Part shown: piece by piece, positions 25,693-35,361 of the stretch | How positions within the stretch are numbered: position 1 is the first letter of the stretch | How the letters are laid out: every line of letters starts with the position of its first letter | Assembly: GCF_001570745.1 (NCBI RefSeq) | Contig: NZ_BCSG01000022.1 | Coordinates: 1-59,018 of the forward strand | Length of the DNA stretch: 59,018 bases | DNA from: Alicyclobacillus mali NBRC 102425 | GTDB taxonomy: Bacteria; Bacillota; Bacilli; Alicyclobacillales; Alicyclobacillaceae | Direction of reading: 5' to 3' | Program-made: the position numbers and the translations under genes | Notes under the pieces: generated by a model | What the model saw: the letters and a program-made list of their open reading frames with translations, nothing else | Told to the model about the DNA's origin: nothing | Database searches by the model: none

Positions 25693-27105
25693 ATGGCGCA
25701 AACCGCTGTCGTGCTGGCCGCGGGGCACGGCACACGCATGAAATCAGAGACACACAAGGTGTTGCACCCGGTATGCGGCAAGCCGATGATTCATCACCTT
25801 CTGGATAGCCTCCGCGACGCGCGGATGGACCATGTCGTCGTCGTGGTTGGACAGCATCGGGAACAGGTGGAGGCGTCCATTCAAGGGCGCGCACAGGTTG
25901 CGGTTCAGGAGCAGCAGCTCGGTACGGCAGACGCTGTGCGAGCGGCGCTGCCGCTCATCACTTCCGATACAGAGACGGTTGTCGTGCTGTATGGCGACGC
26001 ACCGCTCATTCGGCCGGAGACCATTGTGCACCTGATGCGGCTGCGCGAGGAGAACCGCGCAGCCTGTGTCGTGCTTGCGGCGGAAGTGACGAATCCGAAG
26101 GGCTTGGGCCGCGTCTTTCTGGACCCTCGCGGCCAGGTGGAGCGCATCGTCGAGGAGAAGGACGCGACGCCGGAAGAGCGCGCGCACAGGCTCATCAACA
26201 CGGGCATCTACGCGTTTCGGCGCGACGCGCTGGAAGAGGCCCTTCGCGAGGTCAAGAACGACAACGCGCAGGGGGAATATTACCTGACGGACACGGCGCT
26301 CATCCTGTCCCGCCGAGGCGAGCGCGTCATCGCGCACATCGCGGAGGACGAGGACGAAATTGCGAGCGTGAACAACCGCGTGGAACTGGCGCGCGTGGAG
26401 GCCATCTGCAGGCAGCGCATTCTGACGCGCTGGATGATGGAAGGGGTCACGGTGGTGGATCCCGGCTCTACCTACATCGAGGCAGAGGTGGAACTCGCGC
26501 CGGACGTCACCTTGCTCCCCGGCACCATGCTCGCGGGCCGCACGCGAATATCGTCGGGAACAGTCATCGGACCGCACACGCGGCTGGTGGACACGGTCGT
26601 GCGGGAAGGCGCGCGCGTCCAGTACACGGTGGCGGTCGAGGCCGTGATCGGCGAAAATGCCGAGGTGGGGCCGTTCGCCTACCTGCGCCCGGGCGCGGAG
26701 ATTGGGCAGCGGGTGAAGATCGGCGACTTCGTCGAGGTGAAAAACAGCCGCATCGGCGATGACACCAAGGTGAGTCACCTGGCATACGTGGGAGACGCCG
26801 AGATCGGCCGCAACGTCAACGTCGGGTGCGGGGCCATCACCGTGAATTATGACGGCGAGCGGAAGCACCGGACGGTTGTAGGTGACGACAGCTTCATCGG
26901 CTCAAACGTGAACCTGATTGCGCCGGTGACCATCGGCAAGGGCGCGTACGTCGTCGCGGGAACGACGGTGACGGACGACGTCGGCGACGACGGCTTCGCC
27001 ATTGGCCGCGCGCCGCAGACCACCAAGCCGAATTACGTCCGGGCGTGGAAGGCCCGCAGGCAGAATCGGAATCCGGAGAAGGGCGGGAACCATTGTGGCC
27101 ATTGA
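25693..27105 (+). CDS. glmU: Bifunctional UDP-GlcNAc pyrophosphorylase / glucosamine-1-phosphate acetyltransferase
   Basis: A 470-residue enzyme making UDP-GlcNAc for the cell wall. The N-terminal uridyltransferase domain starts [13 protein letters not shown], with [11 protein letters not shown] and [10 protein letters not shown] following. The C-terminal left-handed beta-helix acetyltransferase contains [24 protein letters not shown] and [15 protein letters not shown]. Start ATG follows GGAGGAG. Its 3' end overlaps the prs start by 11 bases. Confidence 0.96.
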   Translation: MAQTAVVLAAGHGTRMKSETHKVLHPVCGKPMIHHLLDSLRDARMDHVVVVVGQHREQVEASIQGRAQVAVQEQQLGTADAVRAALPLITSDTETVVVLYGDAPLIRPETIVHLMRLREENRAACVVLAAEVTNPKGLGRVFLDPRGQVERIVEEKDATPEERAHRLINTGIYAFRRDALEEALREVKNDNAQGEYYLTDTALILSRRGERVIAHIAEDEDEIASVNNRVELARVEAICRQRILTRWMMEGVTVVDPGSTYIEAEVELAPDVTLLPGTMLAGRTRISSGTVIGPHTRLVDTVVREGARVQYTVAVEAVIGENAEVGPFAYLRPGAEIGQRVKIGDFVEVKNSRIGDDTKVSHLAYVGDAEIGRNVNVGCGAITVNYDGERKHRTVVGDDSFIGSNVNLIAPVTIGKGAYVVAGTTVTDDVGDDGFAIGRAPQTTKPNYVRAWKARRQNRNPEKGGNHCGH

Positions 27106-28039
27106 CGCCGACTTGAAGCTCGTCACGGGAAATGCCAATCCCGCATTGGCGCAGGAGATTGCCGACTACATCGGGGTCCCGCTGGCGGACTGCCAAGTCG
27201 GGCGGTTTTCGGACGGCGAGGTCCGCATCCGCCTGGGCGAGAGCGTGCGCGGCGCAAACGTGTTCATCATTCAACCCACGAGCCAGCCGGTGAACGAGCA
27301 CCTCATGGAACTCCTCATCCTGATGGACGCGGTCAAGCGCGCTTCGGCGCGCACCATCAACGTCGTGCTCCCGTACTATGGATACGCGCGGCAGGATCGC
27401 AAAGCCCGTGCGCGCGATCCTATCACGGCGAAGCTCGTCGCCAATCTGCTGCAGACGGCCGGCGCGAGCCGCGTCATCTCGATGGACCTGCACGCTGGCC
27501 AGATTCAGGGCTTCTTCGACATTCCGGTGGATCACCTCATCGGCATGCCCATCCTGGCGGATTACTTTCTGGACAAGCAAATTGACAACCCCGTGGTGGT
27601 CTCGCCCGACATGGGCGGCGTCACCAGGGCGCGCGCGTTTGCGGAGCGCCTGGGCGCCCCGCTCGCCATCATCGACAAGCGGCGGCCGGACGCGAACGTG
27701 GCGCAGGTGATGAACATCATCGGCGACATTGAGGGCAAGACGGCCATCCTGATTGACGACATGATCGACACGGCGGGGACCATCACCGCGGGCGCGGCGG
27801 AGCTTTTGAAGCGAGGCGCGCGCGGGGTGTACGCGTGTTGCATTCATCCCGTGCTCTCGGGCCAAGGCGTGGAGCGCCTGCGGGATTCCGCTGTCGAAGA
27901 GGTGGTCGTCACCAACACCATCGCGCTGCCCGAACACAAGCGGATCGACAAAATCAAGGTGCTGTCGGTGGCGGAACTCATCGCGGAGGCCATCATTCGC
28001 GTGCACACGCAGCGCTCCGTGAGCCAGCTGTTCGACTGA
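27095..28039 (+). CDS. prs: Ribose-phosphate pyrophosphokinase
   Basis: A 314-residue PRPP synthetase supplying purine, pyrimidine, His and Trp synthesis. [33 protein letters not shown] (ATP-binding flexible region), [13 protein letters not shown] and the PRPP loop [13 protein letters not shown] are intact. GTG at 27095 is inside the end of glmU, so translation is coupled. pth follows 13 bases later; the ribosomal L25-type gene ctc that lies between prs and pth in B. subtilis is absent. Confidence 0.96.
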   Translation: MAIDADLKLVTGNANPALAQEIADYIGVPLADCQVGRFSDGEVRIRLGESVRGANVFIIQPTSQPVNEHLMELLILMDAVKRASARTINVVLPYYGYARQDRKARARDPITAKLVANLLQTAGASRVISMDLHAGQIQGFFDIPVDHLIGMPILADYFLDKQIDNPVVVSPDMGGVTRARAFAERLGAPLAIIDKRRPDANVAQVMNIIGDIEGKTAILIDDMIDTAGTITAGAAELLKRGARGVYACCIHPVLSGQGVERLRDSAVEEVVVTNTIALPEHKRIDKIKVLSVAELIAEAIIRVHTQRSVSQLFD

Positions 28040-28052
28040 GGAGAGACGGACC

Positions 28053-28628
28053 TTGAAAGTCATCGTGGGGCTCGGAAATCCGGGGCGCGAGTACGAGCGC
28101 ACCCGGCACAACGCCGGGTTCATGGCCATCGACATCTTGGCGGAGAAACTCGCGGCGCGCGTGGATCGGGCCGACTTCCATGCGCTCGTCGGCGACGCGC
28201 GCCACGCGGGCGAAAAGGTTCTGCTGGTGAAGCCGCACACGTATATGAACGTAAGCGGCCTTTGCGTGGGCGAGATCGTCCGCTACTATCGGGTCGATCC
28301 GGCCCAGGACCTGATGGTTCTGTACGACGATATGGACTTCCCGCCGGGCGTCGTGCGCCTGAAAGCGCAGGGGTCGGCCGGGGGGCACAACGGGATCAAG
28401 TCCATCATTGATTCGCTCGGCACGGAGAAGTTTGGGCGCGTCCGCATCGGCATCGGCCGGCCGCCGAAAGGAGCGCCGATCGTGCCGTACGTTCTGGGAG
28501 CGTTTTCGCGAGAGGAAGAGCCACACGTCCGCCAAGCGCTCGAGACGGCCGCGGAAGCCGCGCTGTTCGCCGTCGAGCGCGGCTTTGCCGAAGCCATGAC
28601 GCGCTACAACGCGGCGGCCAGGGCCTGA
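28053..28628 (+). CDS. pth: Peptidyl-tRNA hydrolase
   Basis: A 191-residue esterase that frees tRNA from dropped-off peptidyl-tRNA (B. subtilis SpoVC). GLGNPGREYERTRHNAGF carries the catalytic His and substrate-binding Asn, with KPHTYMNVSG, YDDMDFPPG and GSAGGHNGIKSI following. The TTG at 28053 follows GAGGAGAG. Confidence 0.96.
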   Translation: MKVIVGLGNPGREYERTRHNAGFMAIDILAEKLAARVDRADFHALVGDARHAGEKVLLVKPHTYMNVSGLCVGEIVRYYRVDPAQDLMVLYDDMDFPPGVVRLKAQGSAGGHNGIKSIIDSLGTEKFGRVRIGIGRPPKGAPIVPYVLGAFSREEEPHVRQALETAAEAALFAVERGFAEAMTRYNAAARA

Positions 28629-28647
28629 GCCGCCGCGAGCGGCGGAG

Positions 28648-28677
28648 GTATGGGACGCGCATCGTCTCTCCATACTA
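28648..28677 (+). promoter_or_regulatory. Forespore (sigma-G/F-type) promoter of fin
   Basis: GTATG, 18 bases, CATACTA; both elements fit GHATR and CATHNTA. It ends 44 bases before fin. In B. subtilis fin is transcribed in the forespore by sigma-F and sigma-G. Confidence 0.65.
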
Positions 28678-28721
28678 AGGGGAGACCTGTCTGACATTCG
28701 TCTGACAAAGGGGCGATCCCG

Positions 28722-28961
28722 ATGCGCTTCGAATACGTCTGCCGCTATTGCAGACAGAAAATTGGGGCGGTGGAGGCACCGCACTGGTCGCTCGGCGATG
28801 CGATGGAGCGGCTCGGTTTGCACCATCTCGAGCCGGATCACCAGTGGGACGTCATCCGCCCACGCGACAATCAGTTTGAGATCCAGACCGTTTGCGACGC
28901 CTGCGAGCAGGCCGTCGCGATGCATCCTGAGTTGCTCTTGGAAGGAAGTATCATACAATAA
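28722..28961 (+). CDS. fin: Anti-sigma-F factor Fin
   Basis: A 79-residue zinc-ribbon protein. Cys7, Cys10 (CRYC) and Cys58, Cys61 (CDAC) form the metal site, and LGLHHLEPDHQWDVI matches the middle of B. subtilis Fin (YabK). Fin binds sigma-F and helps the forespore switch to sigma-G. It lies between pth and mfd exactly as in B. subtilis and has a candidate forespore promoter. The N-terminal part is slightly longer between the Cys pairs than in Bacillus. Confidence 0.92.
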   Translation: MRFEYVCRYCRQKIGAVEAPHWSLGDAMERLGLHHLEPDHQWDVIRPRDNQFEIQTVCDACEQAVAMHPELLLEGSIIQ

Positions 28962-28995
28962 ATCCAGGTACATGCGTGAGCTGGGAGGGGAAAAG

Positions 28996-31900
28996 GTGAA
29001 GGGTCTCGTCGAACTCATGGCCGCGGACGGGGCGCTTTCGTCATTGGCGGATGGGATGGGGCCGCGCCGAAACGACATGCTCATCACGGGCGTGACCGGC
29101 GCCGGGCGGCAGCTCGTGATGGCGGCCTTGTACCAGCTGCGCAATCGCCGTCTCCCAGAGTCGATGATTGTGGTGACGCACACAGCCAGTCACGCCCAGA
29201 CCGTCTGGGAAGATTTGAAGGAGTATCTGCCGGACGCGCGGGTCTATCTGTATCCGGAGCGAGACAACGCGCTCGTCGACTACCTGGCGTCGTCGTCGGA
29301 TGTCCTGGCGGATCGGCTGCACGTGCTTGAGGCCCTCGCGCAGGAGGGCCCTGTCGTCGTGGTCACCACGCTTCTCGCGGCCTGGCAACCGGTGACAAAA
29401 AGGCACCACTTTCTACACTCGCTGGTGAACCTCGCGGTAGGGGAGACCAAGCCCATCGACGATGTGGTGGCTCAGCTTGTGCGCGGCGGCTACGAGCGGG
29501 TCAATCTCGTCGAGAGCCGCGGCCAGTTCAGCGTGCGCGGCGGCATCCTCGACGTCTTCCCGCTGGGCCATGATCTCCCGTACCGCATCGAGTGGTTCGA
29601 CACCGACATTGACTCCATCCGCACGTTCGATCCCGCCACGCAGCGATCCCAGGACAAGCGGGATCGCGTGTCGTTTGGCCCGGCGTTCGACCTGATGCTT
29701 CCGCAACCCGTTGCGGACATGGTGGCAGATGAACTTCAGATGCGTCTGGATGCCAGGCTGAAGACGGTGACGGATGCGACGCTTCGCGATCGGCTGGAAC
29801 AGGCCATCTCCGCGGATATCCGGAAACTCCGCGATGGCCAGGCGTTCGCTGGTCTCGCCCGGTATCAGCTTCTGTTCCCGGATCACGCGGACACGCTGTT
29901 CGATCACGTCCCGCAGCCCGCATTCGTCTGCTTCGACGAGACGGCCCGCATCCTGGAGCGCGCGGACGTGCTCGAAAAGGAGTTTCGCGAGTGGCTGTCG
30001 GGCGCCATCATGCGGGGCGAGGTGCTCTCGGGCACGGTGGATGCCCTTCACTATGAGGCGAAGTTCCAGGAGTTGAACCGGGCCAAGGTGCATTTTTCCA
30101 CGTTCGCCCACACGCGGGGAAGCCAGCGGTATCAGCAGGTCCTCAACATCTCGGCGCGCAGCATGCAGAATTTCCATGGGCAGATGAACGTGTTGAAGCA
30201 GGAGCTCGCGCGTTGGGAGAAGGCGCACACGCAGGTGATATTTGCGGCGGCGACCAAGGAGCGTGCGGATCACCTGGCGCGCGTCCTGGACGACTACCGC
30301 ATTCAGGCGGACCAGGTGGAGGTGTTTACACCGGGGTCCAAGGTGCCGCAAATTGTCGTCGCCAACCTGTCGAGCGGGTTCGAATTGCCGATGCACCGCA
30401 TGGCCGTGATCGTCGAGACCGAGGTGTTCACGGCAAAGCGCAGGCACCGCCAGACGCGCGCGCAGGTCTCGGATGCGGAGCGGATCAAGAGCTACCAGGA
30501 GCTGAATGTCGGCGACTACGTCGTGCACGTGAATCACGGCATTGGCCGCTACATGGGCATCAAGACGCTCGAGGTGGAGGGGCGCCGCAACGACTACCTG
30601 TACCTGAGCTACGCGGGTGGCGACAGCCTGTACGTGCCCGTGGATCAGATTGATCAAATCCAGCGTTACATTGGCTCGGGCGAACGGGAGCCAAAGCTGC
30701 ACAGCCTGGGATCGAGCGAATGGCAGAAGACGAAGAACCGCGTCAAGAAGTCGGTGCGCGACATCGCCGGGGATCTCCTGAAGCTCTACGCGAAGCGCGA
30801 AGCGACGCCTGGCCACGCGTTCTCGCCCGACACGCCCTGGCAGGCGGACTTCGAGAACATGTTTCCGTACGAGGAGACGCCGGATCAGCTTCGCGCCATC
30901 GCGGAGATCAAGCGGGACATGGAGAAGGCGCGCCCGATGGATCGGCTCCTGTGCGGCGACGTGGGCTACGGCAAGACGGAGGTCGCCATGCGCGCGGCGT
31001 TCAAAGCGGTGATGGACGGGAAACAAGTCGCGGTGTTGGTGCCGACGACGGTCCTCGCGCAGCAGCACTACGAGACGTTCAAGGAGCGGTTCGCCGGCTT
31101 CCCGGTGAAAATCGAGATGCTGAGCCGCTTTCGCACGCGCAAGGAGACGCAGGAGGTGTTGAAGGGACTCAAGGAGGGGACCATCGACATCGTCATTGGC
31201 ACGCACCGGCTTCTGCAGAGTTCCGTGCAGTTCAAGGACCTCGGGCTCCTGATTGTGGACGAAGAGCAGCGCTTCGGCGTGACGCACAAGGAGAAGCTGA
31301 AACAACTGCGCGCGAACGTGGATTGTCTGACGCTCACCGCGACGCCCATCCCGCGCACGCTCCACATGTCCATGCTCGGCGTGCGCGATCTCTCCATCAT
31401 TGAGACGCCGCCCGAGAACCGGTTTCCGGTGCAGACGTACGTCGTGGAGTACAACGAGGGCCTTGTCAAGGAGGCCATTGAGCGCGAACTCGCCCGGGGC
31501 GGACAGGTGTACTTCGTCTACAACGACGTCCAGTCCATCCACCGCATGGCCGAGCGCGTGCAGTCGCTCGTGCCGGATGCCCGCGTGAGCGTGGCGCACG
31601 GTCAGATGGCCGAGGCGGAGCTCGAGCGCGTGATGCTCGACTTTCTAGAGGCGGAGTACGATGTGCTCATCACGACCACCATCATCGAGACGGGGCTCGA
31701 CATTCCGAACGTGAACACCTTGATTGTGTACGACGCCGACAAGTTCGGCCTTTCTCAGCTCTATCAGCTGCGCGGCCGCGTCGGTCGATCCAACCGGATT
31801 GCGTACGCATATTTCACCTATCAACCGGCCAAGGTGCTGTCGGAGGTCGCGGAAAAGCGGCTGGCGGCCATCAAGGAGTTCACCGAACTCGGCAGCGGCT

Positions 31901-32547
31901 TCAAGATCGCCATGCGCGACCTGTCCATCCGCGGCGCGGGTAATTTGCTCGGGGCCGAGCAACACGGCTTCATCAACTCGGTGGGCTTCGACATGTACAC
32001 GGAAATGTTGCAGCAGGCCATCCGCGAGCTGCGCGGCGAGCAGCTGGAGAGGCCCGTCGAACCGACCATCGATGTGCCTGTCGAAGCGTACATCCCAGAC
32101 ACCTATATTTCCGATCCGTCGCAGAAGGTGGCCATGTACAAGCGATTCCGGGCGATTCAGGCCGTGTCCGAGGCGGACGATCTCGAGGACGAGCTCATCG
32201 ATCGCTACGGCGATCCGCCGCAGGAGGTGCGCAATCTGCTCGACGTGACGAGGCTCAAAAGCCTCGCGATGCACGCACACGCGGATCACATCGCGACGCA
32301 GGGAGCCGACACGACCGTGCGGTTCCCGAACGAGAAGCACGCGCCGGTCGATTATCCGAAGCTCCTGTCCATGGCGGTCAAGCACAAGGCGCAGGTCACC
32401 TCTCGGCCGAACGGCATGATCTTTGTGGTGTTCCGCACCAAGGGCGTGGCTGGAGACGAGATCGTCCGAAGGCTCATCGCCTTCTTGGCCGATTACCTGG
32501 AGATGGTGCGGCAATCCAAACAGCAGGAAGAGGTGGCGGGCGTCTGA
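28996..32547 (+). CDS. mfd: Transcription-repair coupling factor
   Basis: An 1183-residue DNA translocase that removes stalled RNA polymerase and recruits UvrA. The UvrB-like N-terminal region shows FSVRGGILDVFPLG; the RNAP-interaction domain begins near YVVHVNHGIGRY; the RecG-like motor has Walker A GDVGYGKTE (about residues 654-662), DEEQRFG near 755 and TATPIPRTLHMSMLG; the C-terminal TRCF domain ends the protein. GTG at 28996 follows GGGAGGGG by five bases and gives the family length; an upstream open frame overlaps fin and is not used. Confidence 0.96.
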   Translation: MKGLVELMAADGALSSLADGMGPRRNDMLITGVTGAGRQLVMAALYQLRNRRLPESMIVVTHTASHAQTVWEDLKEYLPDARVYLYPERDNALVDYLASSSDVLADRLHVLEALAQEGPVVVVTTLLAAWQPVTKRHHFLHSLVNLAVGETKPIDDVVAQLVRGGYERVNLVESRGQFSVRGGILDVFPLGHDLPYRIEWFDTDIDSIRTFDPATQRSQDKRDRVSFGPAFDLMLPQPVADMVADELQMRLDARLKTVTDATLRDRLEQAISADIRKLRDGQAFAGLARYQLLFPDHADTLFDHVPQPAFVCFDETARILERADVLEKEFREWLSGAIMRGEVLSGTVDALHYEAKFQELNRAKVHFSTFAHTRGSQRYQQVLNISARSMQNFHGQMNVLKQELARWEKAHTQVIFAAATKERADHLARVLDDYRIQADQVEVFTPGSKVPQIVVANLSSGFELPMHRMAVIVETEVFTAKRRHRQTRAQVSDAERIKSYQELNVGDYVVHVNHGIGRYMGIKTLEVEGRRNDYLYLSYAGGDSLYVPVDQIDQIQRYIGSGEREPKLHSLGSSEWQKTKNRVKKSVRDIAGDLLKLYAKREATPGHAFSPDTPWQADFENMFPYEETPDQLRAIAEIKRDMEKARPMDRLLCGDVGYGKTEVAMRAAFKAVMDGKQVAVLVPTTVLAQQHYETFKERFAGFPVKIEMLSRFRTRKETQEVLKGLKEGTIDIVIGTHRLLQSSVQFKDLGLLIVDEEQRFGVTHKEKLKQLRANVDCLTLTATPIPRTLHMSMLGVRDLSIIETPPENRFPVQTYVVEYNEGLVKEAIERELARGGQVYFVYNDVQSIHRMAERVQSLVPDARVSVAHGQMAEAELERVMLDFLEAEYDVLITTTIIETGLDIPNVNTLIVYDADKFGLSQLYQLRGRVGRSNRIAYAYFTYQPAKVLSEVAEKRLAAIKEFTELGSGFKIAMRDLSIRGAGNLLGAEQHGFINSVGFDMYTEMLQQAIRELRGEQLERPVEPTIDVPVEAYIPDTYISDPSQKVAMYKRFRAIQAVSEADDLEDELIDRYGDPPQEVRNLLDVTRLKSLAMHAHADHIATQGADTTVRFPNEKHAPVDYPKLLSMAVKHKAQVTSRPNGMIFVVFRTKGVAGDEIVRRLIAFLADYLEMVRQSKQQEEVAGV

Positions 32548-32582
32548 GCCGTGCCGCGCTCAGCCCTCATGGGTTCGCTGGT

Positions 32583-32612
32583 GCATAGAGGATCTGGACG
32601 AGTCGCATAATA
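32583..32612 (+). promoter_or_regulatory. Sigma-G promoter of spoVT
   Basis: GCATA, 18 bases, CATAATA, matching GHATR and CATHNTA exactly, 51 bases before the spoVT start. B. subtilis spoVT is a sigma-G gene. Confidence 0.8.
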
Positions 32613-32663
32613 CAGTCACGCCGGATTCCGTTGCACCAAACTTCATGAGGGTGAGGGATCTTT

Positions 32664-33206
32664 TTGAAAGCCACAGGCATCGTGCGGAGAATTGATGATC
32701 TCGGTCGCGTTGTGATTCCGAAGGAAATTCGACGGACGTTGCGCATTCGCGAAGGCGATCCCTTAGAGATATTCGTGGACCGCGATGGCGAGGTCATCCT
32801 GAAGAAGTATTCGCCCATCGGTGAACTCGGGGACTTTGCCAAGGAGTATGCGGATTCGCTCGCCGAAAACACGGGACACATCGCGATGATTGCGGACCGG
32901 GACGTGATCATCGCCGTGTCGGGAGCGCCGAAGAAGGAGTTTTTGGACAAGCCTGTGAGCGAAGACATCGAACAGGCCATGGAAGATCGCAAGACGGTGC
33001 ACGATTCGACGGCGGGGGAGTACGCCATCGTGCGGGATCGCCCGGAGCGGTTCGGCGCGCGCGTCGTCGCACCCATCATCGCCGCGGGCGATCCGATTGG
33101 CGCGGTCATCCTCGCCACCCGCGAAGAGGGCGTGCGGATGGGGGAGACCGAGGTCAAGTTGGCGGAAACGGCCGCCGGGTTCTTGGGGAAACAGATGGAG
33201 CAATGA
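32664..33206 (+). CDS. spoVT: Stage V sporulation regulator SpoVT
   Basis: A 180-residue forespore transcription factor that tunes sigma-G genes. The N-terminal AbrB-type swapped-hairpin domain (TGIVRRIDDLGRVVIPKEIRR) is followed by a GAF-like domain (AMIADRDVIIAVSGAPKKEF). Length and both domains match B. subtilis SpoVT. TTG at 32664 follows GAGGGTGAGGG. In B. subtilis the flippase-like gene yabM follows; here it is missing and a terminator comes next. Confidence 0.95.
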   Translation: MKATGIVRRIDDLGRVVIPKEIRRTLRIREGDPLEIFVDRDGEVILKKYSPIGELGDFAKEYADSLAENTGHIAMIADRDVIIAVSGAPKKEFLDKPVSEDIEQAMEDRKTVHDSTAGEYAIVRDRPERFGARVVAPIIAAGDPIGAVILATREEGVRMGETEVKLAETAAGFLGKQMEQ

Positions 33207-33539
33207 GCAATCTCCGTCCATAAAATACCATATGTGCATGGGGTGTGCAAGTGAGATTCGGACGGATGAGTGCCAGCGGCGCATGTCAGAACCGACCACC
33301 GCGCATCGCCATCGGGCCTCCCGCGCTGGGGAAACAGAGACCAGCGGGAGGCCGTTTTGTGTGCACAGGCAGTGTGCAGTATCATGTGGGAAATGTGGAT
33401 TTGGACCAACTGGACCGAGGCGGCTTGCGGGACGCATTGGAACGCCGCATCGCCAAATGCGTGGTCTCCATCCCGAGGACCTCGAATGCCTGAAGCGCGA
33501 GCAGCATTGAAGCGGTTTTGCGATGGAGGGATACGTGCG
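33207..33539. other. 333-base gap between spoVT and mazG
   Basis: It holds the spoVT terminator (33315-33358) and, after it, an unassigned 180-base stretch. A short frame from GTG 33388 (MGNVDLDQLDRGGLRD...) ends at 33493, about 35 codons, but has no convincing ribosome site. This is the place of yabM (a SpoVB/MurJ-like flippase) in B. subtilis; no remnant of such a membrane protein is visible. Confidence 0.5.
33315..33358 (+). terminator. Rho-independent terminator of spoVT
   Basis: GGCCTCCCGC and GCGGGAGGCC form a 10-bp stem with further CTGG/CCAG pairing inside, followed by G and TTTT. About 110 bases after the spoVT stop. Confidence 0.8.
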
Positions 33540-35021
33540 TTGAGCATCCTGCACATTGTCGGATTGGGCCCCGGAGATCCAGACAGCATTCCGCTCGGCT
33601 CGTACGAGATCATGCGGCGCGGCTGGCCCGTGGTGCTTCGCACGCGCGAGCACCCCGCCGTGAAGAGGCTCGAGGAAATGGGCGTCACCTATCAGACGTG
33701 TGATGATCTTTACGACGCGTGCGACACGTTTGAGGCCGTCTACGAGGCGATTGTCGCGCGACTGCTCCACCTCGCAGAGGGCCATCCGCACGTCGTCTAC
33801 GCGGTTCCGGGCCATCCTCTCGTGGCCGAGCGCGCGGTCCAGATCCTGTTGGCGCAGTCGCACCCGGGTGTGGAGGTCGAGGTGGGCCCGGGCCAGAGTT
33901 TTCTCGATCTCGCCGTGGCAAGGCTCGGAATCGATCCGGTGGAGGGACTCCTGCTCCTCGACGGCCTCGCGCTTCGGCACGATCAACTCAACCCGCGCCT
34001 GCACACCTTCGTCGCCCAGGTGTATGATCGCGCCGTGGCGAGCGAGGTGAAACTCACCTTGATGGAGCTCTACCCGGACGAGTACGAGGTCGTGGTGGTG
34101 CGCGCGGCCGGCGTTCACGGAGAAGAGCGGATGGAGCGCGTGGCGCTGTACGAGATCGACCGCCTTCCGTGGATCGATCACCTCACGACCCTGTACGTGC
34201 CGCCAGCCAGGGACGCGGCCGTGTTGTACCGGGACCTGCACGAGGCCCCACGCATTGTCGAGGTGCTGCGCGGGCCAAACGGTTGTCCGTGGGATCGGAA
34301 GCAGACGCACGCGTCGCTGCGCAAGTACGTCGTCGAGGAGGCGTACGAGGTCGCGGAGGCCATCGACGAGGGCGATGCAGATCACCTCGCGGAAGAGTTG
34401 GGGGATCTCCTGCTGCAGATTCTTCTGCACGCGCGCATCGCGGAGGAAGCGGGCGAGTTCTCGCTGCGCGATGTGTTCGCGGGGCTTGCTGCGAAGCTGG
34501 TCCGCCGCCACCCACACGTGTTCGGGGATGAGGTGGCGAAGACGGCAGACGACGTCCGCGGCATTTGGGAGCAGGTAAAACAGGAGGAGCGTAGAAATGA
34601 AGAGCGTGAAGAGAGCGTTTTGTCAGGCGTGAAGCTCTCCGGGCCAGCGCTCGCCGTGGCGCAGGCGGTCCAGAAGGCGGCGGCCAAGGTCGGGTTTGAC
34701 TGGGCCAACGAGGCCGACGTATGGCAGAAGGTCAAAGAGGAAATGAATGAACTTGACATCGAGCGAGGTCGGGAGCCGCGGGATGTGGCCAAGCTCGCAG
34801 CGGAAGCCGGGGATGTCCTGTTTGCCGTCGTCAACCTCTGCCGGTTTCTCGATCTCGACGCCGAGGCCGTCCTGGCGCAGGCGACGCGCAAATTCGCCCG
34901 CCGATTCCGGTACGTGGAGCAACGGATGCGCTCAGATGGAGGATCGTGGGAAACCGCGTCGCCAGAAACGCTCGACGCGTACTGGAATGAGGCAAAAATC
35001 GCATTTTCGCAGTCGAACTAG
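33540..35021 (+). CDS. mazG: Tetrapyrrole methylase-MazG fusion protein (YabN type)
   Basis: A 493-residue two-part protein. The N-terminal SAM-dependent tetrapyrrole-methylase-like domain (LHIVGLGPGDPDSIPLGS, VYAVPGHPLVAERAV) spans about residues 1-220. The C-terminal part is a tandem MazG nucleoside-triphosphate pyrophosphohydrolase with CPWDRKQTHASLRKYVVEE and the metal-binding EEAYEVAEAI, then EELGDLLLQI, and a second domain with EEMNELDIE and EAGDVLFAVVN. It probably cleans the nucleotide pool; the methylase substrate is unknown. TTG at 33540 follows TGGAGGG by nine bases. Confidence 0.94.
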   Translation: MSILHIVGLGPGDPDSIPLGSYEIMRRGWPVVLRTREHPAVKRLEEMGVTYQTCDDLYDACDTFEAVYEAIVARLLHLAEGHPHVVYAVPGHPLVAERAVQILLAQSHPGVEVEVGPGQSFLDLAVARLGIDPVEGLLLLDGLALRHDQLNPRLHTFVAQVYDRAVASEVKLTLMELYPDEYEVVVVRAAGVHGEERMERVALYEIDRLPWIDHLTTLYVPPARDAAVLYRDLHEAPRIVEVLRGPNGCPWDRKQTHASLRKYVVEEAYEVAEAIDEGDADHLAEELGDLLLQILLHARIAEEAGEFSLRDVFAGLAAKLVRRHPHVFGDEVAKTADDVRGIWEQVKQEERRNEEREESVLSGVKLSGPALAVAQAVQKAAAKVGFDWANEADVWQKVKEEMNELDIERGREPRDVAKLAAEAGDVLFAVVNLCRFLDLDAEAVLAQATRKFARRFRYVEQRMRSDGGSWETASPETLDAYWNEAKIAFSQSN

Positions 35022-35085
35022 CAGGATTCCTGGCGAGAAGAACGAATAACATTCCCGACATTCCCACGAAAGGGGTATCGCACGC

Positions 35086-35358
35086 GTGAATAAGATGGAA
35101 CTCATCAACCGTGTCGCGGAAAAGACCAACTTGAAGAAGAAGGACGCGGAGAGTGCGGTCAACGCCGTGTTCGAGATCATCGAGGAGGCCCTCGCCAACG
35201 GCGAGAAGGTGCAGATCATCGGCTTCGGCACGTTTGAGACGCGTTCTCGGGCTGCGCGCTCCGGCCGCAATCCGCAGACGGGCGAAGTCATCGAGATCCC
35301 GGCTTCCACGGTGCCTGCGTTCAAACCGGGCAACAAGCTCAAGGAAGTCACGCGCTGA
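35086..35358 (+). CDS. hup: HU-family DNA-binding protein
   Basis: A 90-residue histone-like protein. [20 protein letters not shown], the IGFGTFE turn and the arm [13 protein letters not shown] with the tip Pro are diagnostic. It bends and compacts DNA as a dimer. In B. subtilis the HU gene is elsewhere; here it stands between mazG and rqcP, an arrangement known in several clostridia and thermophilic Bacillota. GTG start with AAAGGGG upstream. Confidence 0.95.
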   Translation: MNKMELINRVAEKTNLKKKDAESAVNAVFEIIEEALANGEKVQIIGFGTFETRSRAARSGRNPQTGEVIEIPASTVPAFKPGNKLKEVTR

Positions 35359-35361
35359 ACC

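Noticed and set aside
29413-31599. A 728-codon minus-strand frame opposite mfd
   Set aside because: Mfd motifs are intact on the plus strand; the reverse frame is a codon-bias artefact.
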